Part shown: one piece after another, positions 33,028 to 42,604 of the stretch
Numbering within the stretch: the first letter of the stretch is position 1
Layout: the number at the start of each line of letters is the position of its first letter
NCBI RefSeq assembly: GCF_900107745.1
Contig: NZ_FNRO01000002.1
Location: 806,001-870,000 of the forward strand
Reading direction: 5' to 3'
Source: Variovorax sp. YR216
GTDB lineage: Bacteria > Pseudomonadota > Gammaproteobacteria > Burkholderiales > Burkholderiaceae_C
Length of the DNA: 64,000 nt
Made by a program: the position numbers and the translations under genes
The notes under the pieces: model-generated
Told to the model about the DNA's origin: nothing
The model's input: the letters and a program-made list of their open reading frames with translations, nothing else
Database searches by the model: none

Positions 33028-34936
33028 CGGCAACGACCTTCAGGAAGAGGGTGGACAGGGGCGGCAGCGTCAGGCACACCGAATGCGGCTGCCCGTGCGA
33101 GCGCATCGGTGACGCACGCACCGCGCCGAGGTTGCCCCAGCCCGAGCCGCCGAACGCGCGCGCATCGCTGTTGAGGATCTCGGCCCAGGTCCCGTCGGTC
33201 GGAACGCCCACGCAGTAGTTCTGGCGCGGCACCGGCGTCATGTTGCAGACCACCAGCAGCGCGCCGGCCGAGCGCGAGCGTCGCAGGAAGGCGACAACGC
33301 TCTGCTCGTGGTCGTTGGGTTCTAGCCACAGGAAGCCGTCGGACGAGAAGTCGAGCTCGTGGAGCGCCGGCTCGTCGCGCAGCAGGCGGTTGAGTTCGCC
33401 CACCAGGTGCTGCACGCCGCGGTGCTTTTCGGACTGGAGCGAGCCCCATTCGAGTTCGCCTTCGTGCGTCCATTCGCGCCGCTGCGCGAATTCGCCGCCC
33501 ATGAAGAGCAGCTTCTTGCCCGGGTGCGCCCACATGTACGACAGCAGAAGCCGCAGGTTCGCGAACTGCTGCCATTCGTCGCCGGGCATCTTGTTGATCA
33601 GCGAGCCCTTGCCGTAGACCACCTCGTCATGCGACAGGGGCAGGACGAAGTTCTCGCTGAAGGCGTACACCATCGAGAAGGTCAGCCGGTGGTGGTGATA
33701 ACGCCGGTGCACCGGGTCCTCGCGCATGTAGGCGAGCGTGTCGTGCATCCAGCCCATGTTCCACTTCATGCCGAAGCCGAGCCCGCCCATGTCCGTGGGG
33801 CGCGAGACCTGCGGCCAGGCGGTCGATTCCTCGGCGACGGTGAAGGTGTCCGGGTGGTCGCGGTAGGTCGCCCGGTTGAGGTCCTGCAGGAACTGGATCG
33901 CCTCGAGGTTCTCGCGTCCGCCGTGCCGGTTGGGAATCCAGCCGCCGCCCTGGCGTGCATAGTCCAGGTAGAGCATCGACGCGACCGCATCCACCCGCAG
34001 CCCGTCGATGTGATAGCGGTCGAGCCAGAAGAGGCCCGAGGACATCAGGAAGCTGCGGACCTCGTTGCGGCCGTAGTTGAAGATGGCCGAGTTCCATTCC
34101 GGATGAAAGCCCTGGCGCGGGTCCGCATGCTCGTAGAGATGCGTGCCGTCGAAGGAGGCCAGCCCGTGCGCATCGGTGGGGAAGTGCGAGGGCACCCAGT
34201 CCAGCAGCACGCCGATGCCGCGCTGGTGCAGGTGGTCCACGAAGTACATGAAGTCCTGCGGCGTGCCGTAGCGCGAGGTCGGCGCGAAATAGCCCGTGGT
34301 TTGATAACCCCACGACCCATAGAACGGATGCTCGGTCACCGGCATCAGCTCGATGTGCGTGAAGCCGATGGACGCCACATAGTCGCCCATCGCGTGCGCG
34401 AGATCGCGCCAGCCCATCGGGCGGCCGTCCTGGCGGCGCCAGGATCCGACGTGCACTTCGTAGATGGCGACCGGTGCATCGGCGGCGTTGCGTTCGGCGC
34501 GCTGCCGCATCCAGCCGGCGTCGCTCCAGGTGTAGTCCAGCGACCAGATCCGCGATGCGGTGGCCGGTGGCTGCTCGGCGAAGCAGGCGAGCGGGTCGGC
34601 CTTCTCCAGCACGCGGCCGCCTTGGGCGGTGATGCGGTACTTGTAGGCCTGCCCGTGGCGGGCGCGCTGGCAGTGGCCCTGCCAGATGCCGGTCGAATCG
34701 GCGCGCGGCGCCAGCGGGTCGACGTGCCCGTTCCAGTCGTTCCAGTCGCCGATGACCGAGACGGAGGTGGCGTTCGGCGCCCACACCGCGAACGATGCGC
34801 CTTGCCCGTCGGCGGCCAGATGGGCGCCCAGCCTTTCATGCAGACGCGAATGCGTGCCTTCGCGAAAAAGGTAGGCATCCATGTCGTCGAAGGCCTGGAA
34901 TGCCTGGACAGCCTGGGGAAGGGGTGCAGCGCTCAC
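33002..34936 (-). CDS. glgB: 1,4-alpha-glucan branching enzyme GlgB
   Basis: 644-aa GH13 branching enzyme. N-terminal CBM48 (FAVWAPNATSVSVIGDWNDWNG), then VAIYEVHVGSWRR, nucleophile region IDGLRVDAVASMLYLDY, acid/base region TVAEESTAWPQ, and LPLSHDEVVYGKGS. It lacks the extra N-terminal module of the 730-aa E. coli enzyme, as in many short GlgB forms. First gene of the operon. The 138 bp upstream contain a palindrome at 35030-35046 but no clear sigma-70 promoter. Confidence 0.96.
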   Translation of the reverse strand: MSAAPLPQAVQAFQAFDDMDAYLFREGTHSRLHERLGAHLAADGQGASFAVWAPNATSVSVIGDWNDWNGHVDPLAPRADSTGIWQGHCQRARHGQAYKYRITAQGGRVLEKADPLACFAEQPPATASRIWSLDYTWSDAGWMRQRAERNAADAPVAIYEVHVGSWRRQDGRPMGWRDLAHAMGDYVASIGFTHIELMPVTEHPFYGSWGYQTTGYFAPTSRYGTPQDFMYFVDHLHQRGIGVLLDWVPSHFPTDAHGLASFDGTHLYEHADPRQGFHPEWNSAIFNYGRNEVRSFLMSSGLFWLDRYHIDGLRVDAVASMLYLDYARQGGGWIPNRHGGRENLEAIQFLQDLNRATYRDHPDTFTVAEESTAWPQVSRPTDMGGLGFGMKWNMGWMHDTLAYMREDPVHRRYHHHRLTFSMVYAFSENFVLPLSHDEVVYGKGSLINKMPGDEWQQFANLRLLLSYMWAHPGKKLLFMGGEFAQRREWTHEGELEWGSLQSEKHRGVQHLVGELNRLLRDEPALHELDFSSDGFLWLEPNDHEQSVVAFLRRSRSAGALLVVCNMTPVPRQNYCVGVPTDGTWAEILNSDARAFGGSGWGNLGAVRASPMRSHGQPHSVCLTLPPLSTLFLKVVADDQQTPAA

Positions 34937-35029
34937 GAAGTGTTCTTTCCACGTTGAGTGCCCCGTGGCAGGGCCGAACGTCCTTTCTAAGACGCCACGC
35001 TGCGTTCGAGCAGGTATCGACCGCTCGTC

Positions 35030-35046
35030 CCGCTGTCGGACAGCGG
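35030..35046. promoter_or_regulatory. Perfect palindrome upstream of glgB, possible operator
   Basis: CCGCTGTC-G-GACAGCGG is an 8-bp perfect inverted repeat around one base, about 100 bp before the glgB start and 29 bp after the htrA stop. No T-run follows on either strand, so it does not look like a terminator. It may be an operator for the glucan/trehalose operon. No cognate regulator is identifiable. Confidence 0.3.
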
Positions 35047-35074
35047 CTTACTGTAGAGCGGCTTGGGCCGGCGT

Positions 35075-36574
35075 TCAACTCGCCGGCTTCGGCGTGCGCT
35101 CCGGCAGGCGCACCGGCACGTAGGCCAGGCGCCTGTCGCGCATGACCAGCAGCGCGACGCTGCGGCCCGGCGCGACGGCCGAGAGGCTGCGCTGGAAGTC
35201 CTCGATGCGCTCGAGCCGGGTGTCGTTCACCGCGACGATGAGGTCGCCCGGGCGGATGCCTTCGCTGCGGGCCGCACCCGAGGCTTCGCGCACCATGAGA
35301 CCGCCGTCGACGCCCAGTTGCAGGCGCTGGCTGGACGAGAGCTCGCCCAGGCTCAGGCCGAGGCCGTCGCCCCATTCGCCCGCGACGCTTGGCCGCAGGA
35401 TGCCGCGCGGCGCGGGCTCTTCGGACAAGACGACCCAGAGCGTGTGCGCGGCGCCGCGCCGCCAGACCTCCATCGCATTGCGGCTGCCCGGCCGGCCCTG
35501 CGAGATCCGCTGCTGCAGATCGGTGGAGCGCGCGACCGGCTTGCCGTCGAAGCCGGTCACCACGTCGCCGCGAAGCAGCCCGGCGGATCGCGCGGGGCCG
35601 TTCGCATCCACGCCGACCACGAGGGCGCCTGCCGGCTGCTTCAGGCCGAAGGACTGCGCCAGCGCGGGTGTCATTTCCTGGAAGTCGGCGCCGATGCGAG
35701 CGCGCTGGACGCGCCCGGCGGACTTGAGCTGCCCCGCGATCCGCATCGCCAGGTTGATCGGCACCGCGAAGGACAGGCCCATGTAGCCGCCGCTGCCGCT
35801 GTAGATCATGGAGTTGATGCCGACCACTTCGCCGCGGCTGTTGAACAGCGGGCTACCCGAACTGCCGGGGTTGATCGCCACATCGGTCTGGATGTAGGGC
35901 ACCTCGCCGCCGCCGGCGACATAGCGGTCGACCGCGCTCACCACGCCGGCCGTGACACTTCCGTGAAAACCGAAGGGCGCGCCGATCGCCGCGACCCAGT
36001 CGCCCGGCGCGAGGCCGGTCGAATCGCCGATGACCGCCGGCGAGAGGCCGCTCGCGTCGATCTTCATGAGCCCCACGTCGGTGCGCCGGTCCACGCCGAG
36101 CACGCGGCCCGGGAAGCGGCGCCCGTCGTCCAGGCGGACCTGCGCCTCGTCCACGCCGGCGATCACGTGCGCGCTGGTCAGGATCAGGCCGTCGCTCGTG
36201 AGGATCAGGCCCGAGGCGAGGTCGCGGGTCTGGCCCAGACGCACGCTGGCGGGCAGCGGCGAGGCGAGCCGGTCGGCGAAGTCCATCTCGGGCGCGATCT
36301 CCAGTTCGACCGCCCGGTCGTCCACGCCCCCGATGCGCAGCGTGCTGATGTCGACGATGCTGGCGCTGCGGCCGGCGACGAGGGAAGAGAAGGTGGGCGT
36401 GGCAGTGGTCGCCTGAGGGGAGGGTGCAACGACGGTGGCCTGCGATGGTGGCGTGGACGCGCACGCGGCCAGCAGCAAGGCAATGCCCAACACGGCGAGC
36501 CGGCCGAACGGGCGGCTCGCTGCGCGAGGTTTCCGGCTGGCGCGCCGGACTGACGAGGCGGCGGCACTGCGCAT
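35075..36574 (-). CDS. HtrA/DegP-like serine protease with two PDZ domains, putative lipoprotein
   Basis: 499-aa S1C protease. An N-terminal signal ends in a lipobox-like LLAACAS, which would anchor it to a periplasmic membrane face. The catalytic triad is intact: His in TSAHVIAG, Asp in RRTDVGLMKI, Ser in NPGSSGSPLF. Two PDZ domains follow (from about ALVVGVDANGPARSAGLLRGD and GLMVREASGAARSEGIRPGD). The ATG at 36574 is chosen; a GTG at 36634 is in frame and 8 bp from the upstream stop. Likely periplasmic protein quality control. Confidence 0.88.
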   Translation of the reverse strand: MRSAAASSVRRASRKPRAASRPFGRLAVLGIALLLAACASTPPSQATVVAPSPQATTATPTFSSLVAGRSASIVDISTLRIGGVDDRAVELEIAPEMDFADRLASPLPASVRLGQTRDLASGLILTSDGLILTSAHVIAGVDEAQVRLDDGRRFPGRVLGVDRRTDVGLMKIDASGLSPAVIGDSTGLAPGDWVAAIGAPFGFHGSVTAGVVSAVDRYVAGGGEVPYIQTDVAINPGSSGSPLFNSRGEVVGINSMIYSGSGGYMGLSFAVPINLAMRIAGQLKSAGRVQRARIGADFQEMTPALAQSFGLKQPAGALVVGVDANGPARSAGLLRGDVVTGFDGKPVARSTDLQQRISQGRPGSRNAMEVWRRGAAHTLWVVLSEEPAPRGILRPSVAGEWGDGLGLSLGELSSSQRLQLGVDGGLMVREASGAARSEGIRPGDLIVAVNDTRLERIEDFQRSLSAVAPGRSVALLVMRDRRLAYVPVRLPERTPKPAS

Positions 36575-36641
36575 GGCGATGCGTTGGATCGTCGGCGTCG
36601 TCGGCTGGTTCCTGCCGTAGTGGTCAGTCGACACTGGATAC

Positions 36642-37640
36642 TCACGATATGACCTCGTCCGCGCGAAGAAGCGCGCTGCGCGGGATGGTCAGGCCCATGG
36701 CCTTCGCGACCTTCAGGTTGATGATGAACTCGACCTTTGTCGGCTGCTCGAGCGGGAGGTCGCCGGGCTTGGCCCCATTGAGTATCTGCGCGGAAATCTC
36801 TGCCACCCGACGGAACATCGCCGCATAGTCGGGACCGTACGACAGGAGGCATCCGAAGCCTCGGTAGTCCACCATCAAGGGAATCCGGTGCGCTGCCTCG
36901 AATGCGATCCAGTCGTCCCGCAGCTTCGCGTTGATCTGGTTGGGCGACAGGAGCACGGCGTCCGCCTGCTCACGCTCGATTGACGCAACCGCGGCCGGGA
37001 AGTCGTCCGCAGCGTTGATCGGTAGCAGGAACAGGGTGACGCCGAGCATTCGCGCGCTTTCCCGGTAGCGTTCGAAAGCCGCATCGAGGCTCGCGCTGCT
37101 CAGGCCCGACAACCGCGCGCATTCCGGGCAGCGGGCAAATGCGATCCGGGTGACGGCGGGGACCGCGATCTTGAACAGTTCGATTCGCTTCGCCACCAGG
37201 TCGTCAGTGAAGTTGGACATCCCGGTGACCTGGCCGCCTGGATGCGCGAAGCTCGCGATGAGACCGGTGCGCAGCGGGTCGCTGATTCCGAACGTGACGA
37301 CCGGGATGTTGCCGCCGGCATCGACCACGGCCTGCGCTGCCGTCGCACTGCCGGTCACGACCAGCTCGACACCCTTGTTGCGCATCTCGGTTGCGAACTC
37401 GGCGTAGCGTTCATTCCTGCCTTCCGCGTAGCGCCAGTCGATGGTGAGGTTTCGGCCCTGGGCGAAACCGAGTTCCACCAGCCGGTTCACGAACGCAGCG
37501 ACGACCCGATCATCCTCGGCGCTGTTCTTGGCCGTGAACCCGAAGAAGGCAATGCGATAGGTATGCCCCGGAACCTGGGCCAGCGCTTTCGTCCCGAGCG
37601 CACACGCCAGGCCGTAGACGAGTCGACGACGATCGATCAT
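36642..37640 (-). CDS. ABC-type substrate-binding protein (PF04392-like)
   Basis: 332-aa exported binding protein of the ABC_sub_bind family. It starts MIDRRRLVYGLACALGTKALAQ (signal peptide), then YRIAFFGFTAKNSAEDDRVVAAF, the family phrases PVVTFGISDPLRTGLIASFAHPGGQVTGMSNF, and a C-terminus with LPLEQPTKVEFIINLKVAKAMGLTIP. No permease or ATPase gene is next to it, typical of orphan members in Burkholderiales; ligand unknown. AGGAGGGG immediately precedes the ATG and fixes the start. Confidence 0.85.
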   Translation of the reverse strand: MIDRRRLVYGLACALGTKALAQVPGHTYRIAFFGFTAKNSAEDDRVVAAFVNRLVELGFAQGRNLTIDWRYAEGRNERYAEFATEMRNKGVELVVTGSATAAQAVVDAGGNIPVVTFGISDPLRTGLIASFAHPGGQVTGMSNFTDDLVAKRIELFKIAVPAVTRIAFARCPECARLSGLSSASLDAAFERYRESARMLGVTLFLLPINAADDFPAAVASIEREQADAVLLSPNQINAKLRDDWIAFEAAHRIPLMVDYRGFGCLLSYGPDYAAMFRRVAEISAQILNGAKPGDLPLEQPTKVEFIINLKVAKAMGLTIPRSALLRADEVIS

Positions 37641-37651
37641 GACCCCTCCTG

Positions 37652-37747
37652 CCTCTGGAGGCCGTCCCCCGAGCGGGGGGCGCTGCCCCGGGATCATGCC
37701 GATCCCGGGAGGTTCCGGTCAAGGGAACGGGTAGCTTCGGCTACCCG
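37652..37747. repeat. Cluster of four inverted repeats between tetR and the binding-protein gene
   Basis: Within 96 bp lie CCTC/GAGG (37652-37661), CCCCC-GAGC-GGGGG (37666-37679), a 9-bp stem CCCGGGATC...GATCCCGGG with a 5-nt loop (37687-37709), and an 8-bp stem CGGGTAGC-TTCG-GCTACCCG (37728-37747), which overlaps the tetR stop codon. The last is a stable tetraloop hairpin, followed on the minus strand by a weak T-run (TTCCCTT), so it may end the tetR transcript. The rest may be a regulator site or leader structure. Confidence 0.45.
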
Positions 37748-38373
37748 AGGTACTTGCCCCGCAGAAAGTCGAGGTAGGCCCTCGATTCGCGCGAGACGTA
37801 GGGCGACACGAGCGTGAGGGTGTAGTACGCCGCAAGTCCCGGATCGGCCTGTTGCAGCGCGTCGCGCCCCGGTACCAGGCGTTCGAAAGAGAGCCAGCAG
37901 GTGGTGGTGAACACGATCTGCAGCGCGAGCATCTGGGCCTCTTCTGCGGTGGCTTCGATGACGCCGGCGGCCACCAGTGCCTCGCACAGCGCCTTCGCCG
38001 CCAGCAGGTTCTGCGCGGTGAGCGCCTGCGCGCGCTGGCCGAGCGGTGGGTATTCGCCGCTCAGGTACGCCATGTCGCGATAGACGAAGCGGTACGCATC
38101 GATGGCTTCGAAGCGCAGGTGCAGAGACAGCCAGAGATCGTCGATCGCGCGCACGTTCGCCGCCGAGGCGTTGAGCAGCTCCAGCCGTTCCTCGAAGCGG
38201 CGGAACAGGCGCTCGACGATGAGCTGCTTGGCGTTGAAGTGGTAGTGCAGGTTGCCGGGGCTGATGCCGAGCTCGGCTGCGATGCGGTGCGTCGACACCG
38301 CTGCCAGCCCTTGCGCGTTGAACAGCGCCAGGCTGGCCTGGAGGATGCGTTCGCGGGTCTTGAGACTGGCCAC
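37741..38373 (-). CDS. TetR-family transcriptional regulator
   Basis: 210-aa regulator. The N-terminal TetR helix-turn-helix reads RERILQASLALFNAQGLAAVSTHRIAAELGISPGNLHYHF, a typical TetR fingerprint. The C-terminal ligand-binding domain is helical and unassigned. The start is GTG at 38373 with no strong ribosome-binding site. It lies 35 bp downstream of the phasin gene on the same strand, so it might control PHA-granule genes; that link is inference. Confidence 0.9.
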   Translation of the reverse strand: MASLKTRERILQASLALFNAQGLAAVSTHRIAAELGISPGNLHYHFNAKQLIVERLFRRFEERLELLNASAANVRAIDDLWLSLHLRFEAIDAYRFVYRDMAYLSGEYPPLGQRAQALTAQNLLAAKALCEALVAAGVIEATAEEAQMLALQIVFTTTCWLSFERLVPGRDALQQADPGLAAYYTLTLVSPYVSRESRAYLDFLRGKYLG

Positions 38374-38408
38374 GGCTGGCGCTGTCGCGGGGTGCGGACC
38401 GTCGGGCT

Positions 38409-38888
38409 TCAGCGCTTGCGGCGGCCAGGGCTGCCGGCGCCGCGCTCCAGCTGCTCGATGCGTTCCTGCAGCAGGCGCACCTGTTCGCGCAGCGCATGGA
38501 CCTCCTGTGCGCCTGGCAGGCCGAGGCGCTGCATGGCGGCGGCCACGCGCTGGTCGAACACATCCTCGAACTTGCGCAGCCCGATGTCGAGCGCGGGAAA
38601 TGCCCGCACAGCGCCGCTCCGGCCGCCGGCATTGCTGCCCTTCGGGACGCCGAGCAGCGTCTCGATCACGTTGGTCTGGTGCTTGACGACGTCGTCGCGC
38701 ACATTGCCCAGCGCCTGAAGGCCCGCGCGCAGCAGGCCCTTGGCGCTGCCGGTTCCCTCCGCGGAAGGTGCCGGCGTGGCCGCCGTCTTCTTGCGCGGTG
38801 CGGTTTTCCTGGCGGCCGTGGTCTTGCGGGCCGGCGCGGCCTTGTCTTTCTTCTTCACGCTGTCGGCTTCATCGCGGCGAGTCGCCAT
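38409..38888 (-). CDS. Phasin / polyhydroxyalkanoate granule-associated protein
   Basis: 159 aa. An N-terminal Lys/Ala/Pro-rich region (KKKDKAAPARKTTAARKTAPRKKTAATPAP) resembles the DNA-binding tails of PhaF-type phasins, here placed at the N-terminus. Then a helical phasin-like domain (VKHQTNVIETLLG, FPALDIGLRKFEDVFDQRVAAAMQRLGLP) and a final coiled coil (LREQVRLLQERIEQLE). It would coat PHA granules and possibly tether them to DNA. CAGGAG precedes the ATG. Confidence 0.75.
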   Translation of the reverse strand: MATRRDEADSVKKKDKAAPARKTTAARKTAPRKKTAATPAPSAEGTGSAKGLLRAGLQALGNVRDDVVKHQTNVIETLLGVPKGSNAGGRSGAVRAFPALDIGLRKFEDVFDQRVAAAMQRLGLPGAQEVHALREQVRLLQERIEQLERGAGSPGRRKR

Positions 38889-38942
38889 GCGCTGCTCCTG
38901 AAAGATGTTCCGAAAGAGAGACCGCGCCCTCCCGCACCGGGA

Positions 38943-39413
38943 TCAGGCCTTGAGTGCGCGCGAGCCGGCGCTGGCCCGACGGCGTGCGGCAGGCTTCGCC
39001 TTGGGAGTTTGCACCTCCGATTCAGCTTCCGCGGTGCCGGCCACGCGGCTCTCGATCTTCTTCGCGCCGGCGGCGACAGTGTCGGCGATCTTCACCGACG
39101 CGCTGGCGATCGGCTGGTGAATGCGGGTGATGGCGTCGATGACCGAGGTGCTCAGCGGTGCTTCGACACGCGCGGCGGCCTTGGCGACGGATTCGATACC
39201 GCTCGTGGCGGCCTCGGCGAAGCGGTCCATCAGCGCGACCACGCGGCCGTGCTCGATGTCGACGCGCTTCGCCAGGAAGCTGCCGTAGCGGGACGTGGCC
39301 CCACCGAGCAGGCGATGCGCACCGGCGCGCCAGGCGTTGACGAGCGTCTTGCCGGCGTCGTTGTACTGGCCGACGACATGGAGGGCGGCCGAGGAGATGT
39401 TCTGCGTGGACAT
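38943..39413 (-). CDS. Phasin-like granule or nucleoid-associated protein
   Basis: 156 aa, start MSTQNISSAALHVVGQYND (ATG at 39413, after AAGGAACC). A helical phasin-like body is followed by a basic Lys/Ala/Pro tail (TPKAKPAARRRASAGSRALKA), the mirror image of the preceding protein. The C-terminal tail resembles PhaF or histone-like tails. It is 54 bp upstream of the other phasin gene, probably in one operon. Family assignment is by composition and context. The 120 bp before it show no clear promoter. Confidence 0.6.
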   Translation of the reverse strand: MSTQNISSAALHVVGQYNDAGKTLVNAWRAGAHRLLGGATSRYGSFLAKRVDIEHGRVVALMDRFAEAATSGIESVAKAAARVEAPLSTSVIDAITRIHQPIASASVKIADTVAAGAKKIESRVAGTAEAESEVQTPKAKPAARRRASAGSRALKA

Positions 39414-39533
39414 GGTGGTTCCTTTGAAGTGAATCCGTCTTCGCCGGAAGTGGCGCGACGGGTTCATCTTCTTCGCAAAGCCCTAGGCCGGAAAAGCTAG
39501 ATCGGTTCGATAGTTAGGCCAACTGCCCCAATT

Positions 39534-40067
39534 TCATTCGAGCGCCAGCGCGCCGCTGGGCAGATGCACGCGGAACGGCTCGCGTTCGGCCGCCGTCGCT
39601 GCTTCGCCCTCGGCCGGCTGCTCGGGCGCGCGCACCAGCAGCACGGGGGCGGAGGCCGAACGCAGGATCTGCTCGGCGCTGCTGCCGAGGAAGAGGCGCT
39701 TGGCGCCGCGGCGTCCATGGGTGCCCAGCACGATCAGGTCGGCGGGCCAGCTTGCGGCTTCCTTGATGATGACCTCATGGACCGCGCCATCGAAGGTGTC
39801 GCGCAGCACGCTGTCGACGGGGATACCGGCAGCCTCGACTTTCTGGCGGCATTCCACGAGCAGCTTGGCGCCGTTCTCGCGCAGCAGGCCCGTCCAGTCG
39901 CCGGCATAGCCGGAATAGGCATCCATCGCCATCGCGGCAGACAGCTCGTCGACCACATGGACCAGGCGCAGGCGGCCATTGGCGAGCCGCGCCACGGCAA
40001 TGGCCTGGTCGAGGCCCTGCATCGAGGTCGGGCTGCCGTCGACGGGGACGAGGATCTGCTGGAACAT
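39534..40067 (-). CDS. Universal stress protein (UspA family)
   Basis: 177-aa UspA-fold protein. Start MFQQILVPVDGSPTSMQGLDQA; the ATP-binding motif G-X2-G-X9-GS is present in LGTHGRRGAKRLFLGSSAEQ. It has a longer C-terminal tail than minimal Usp proteins. It is closely similar to the protein at 58357-58869 (same VPVDGSPTS start, LRLLHVVDELS-type segment, GTHGRRGAKRL), suggesting duplication within this island. A perfect FNR-type box lies 63 bp upstream of the ATG, so it is probably induced when oxygen falls. Confidence 0.93.
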   Translation of the reverse strand: MFQQILVPVDGSPTSMQGLDQAIAVARLANGRLRLVHVVDELSAAMAMDAYSGYAGDWTGLLRENGAKLLVECRQKVEAAGIPVDSVLRDTFDGAVHEVIIKEAASWPADLIVLGTHGRRGAKRLFLGSSAEQILRSASAPVLLVRAPEQPAEGEAATAAEREPFRVHLPSGALALE

Positions 40068-40129
40068 GGGGCACTCCTTGTGGCGTGTTTGTACAGGTCC
40101 AGTATGCGCCTGAAGCGCGTGGGTTGCGA

Positions 40130-42508
<2,379 letters not shown>

Positions 42509-42604
42509 GGCTCTCTCCTGATGGCGCACATAGCTTCGCGGACAAAGTTTTCACCAACCCCGCTGAAAGATGACGAATGTTTGCAAGGACGCTTCGAGAC
42601 CGGC

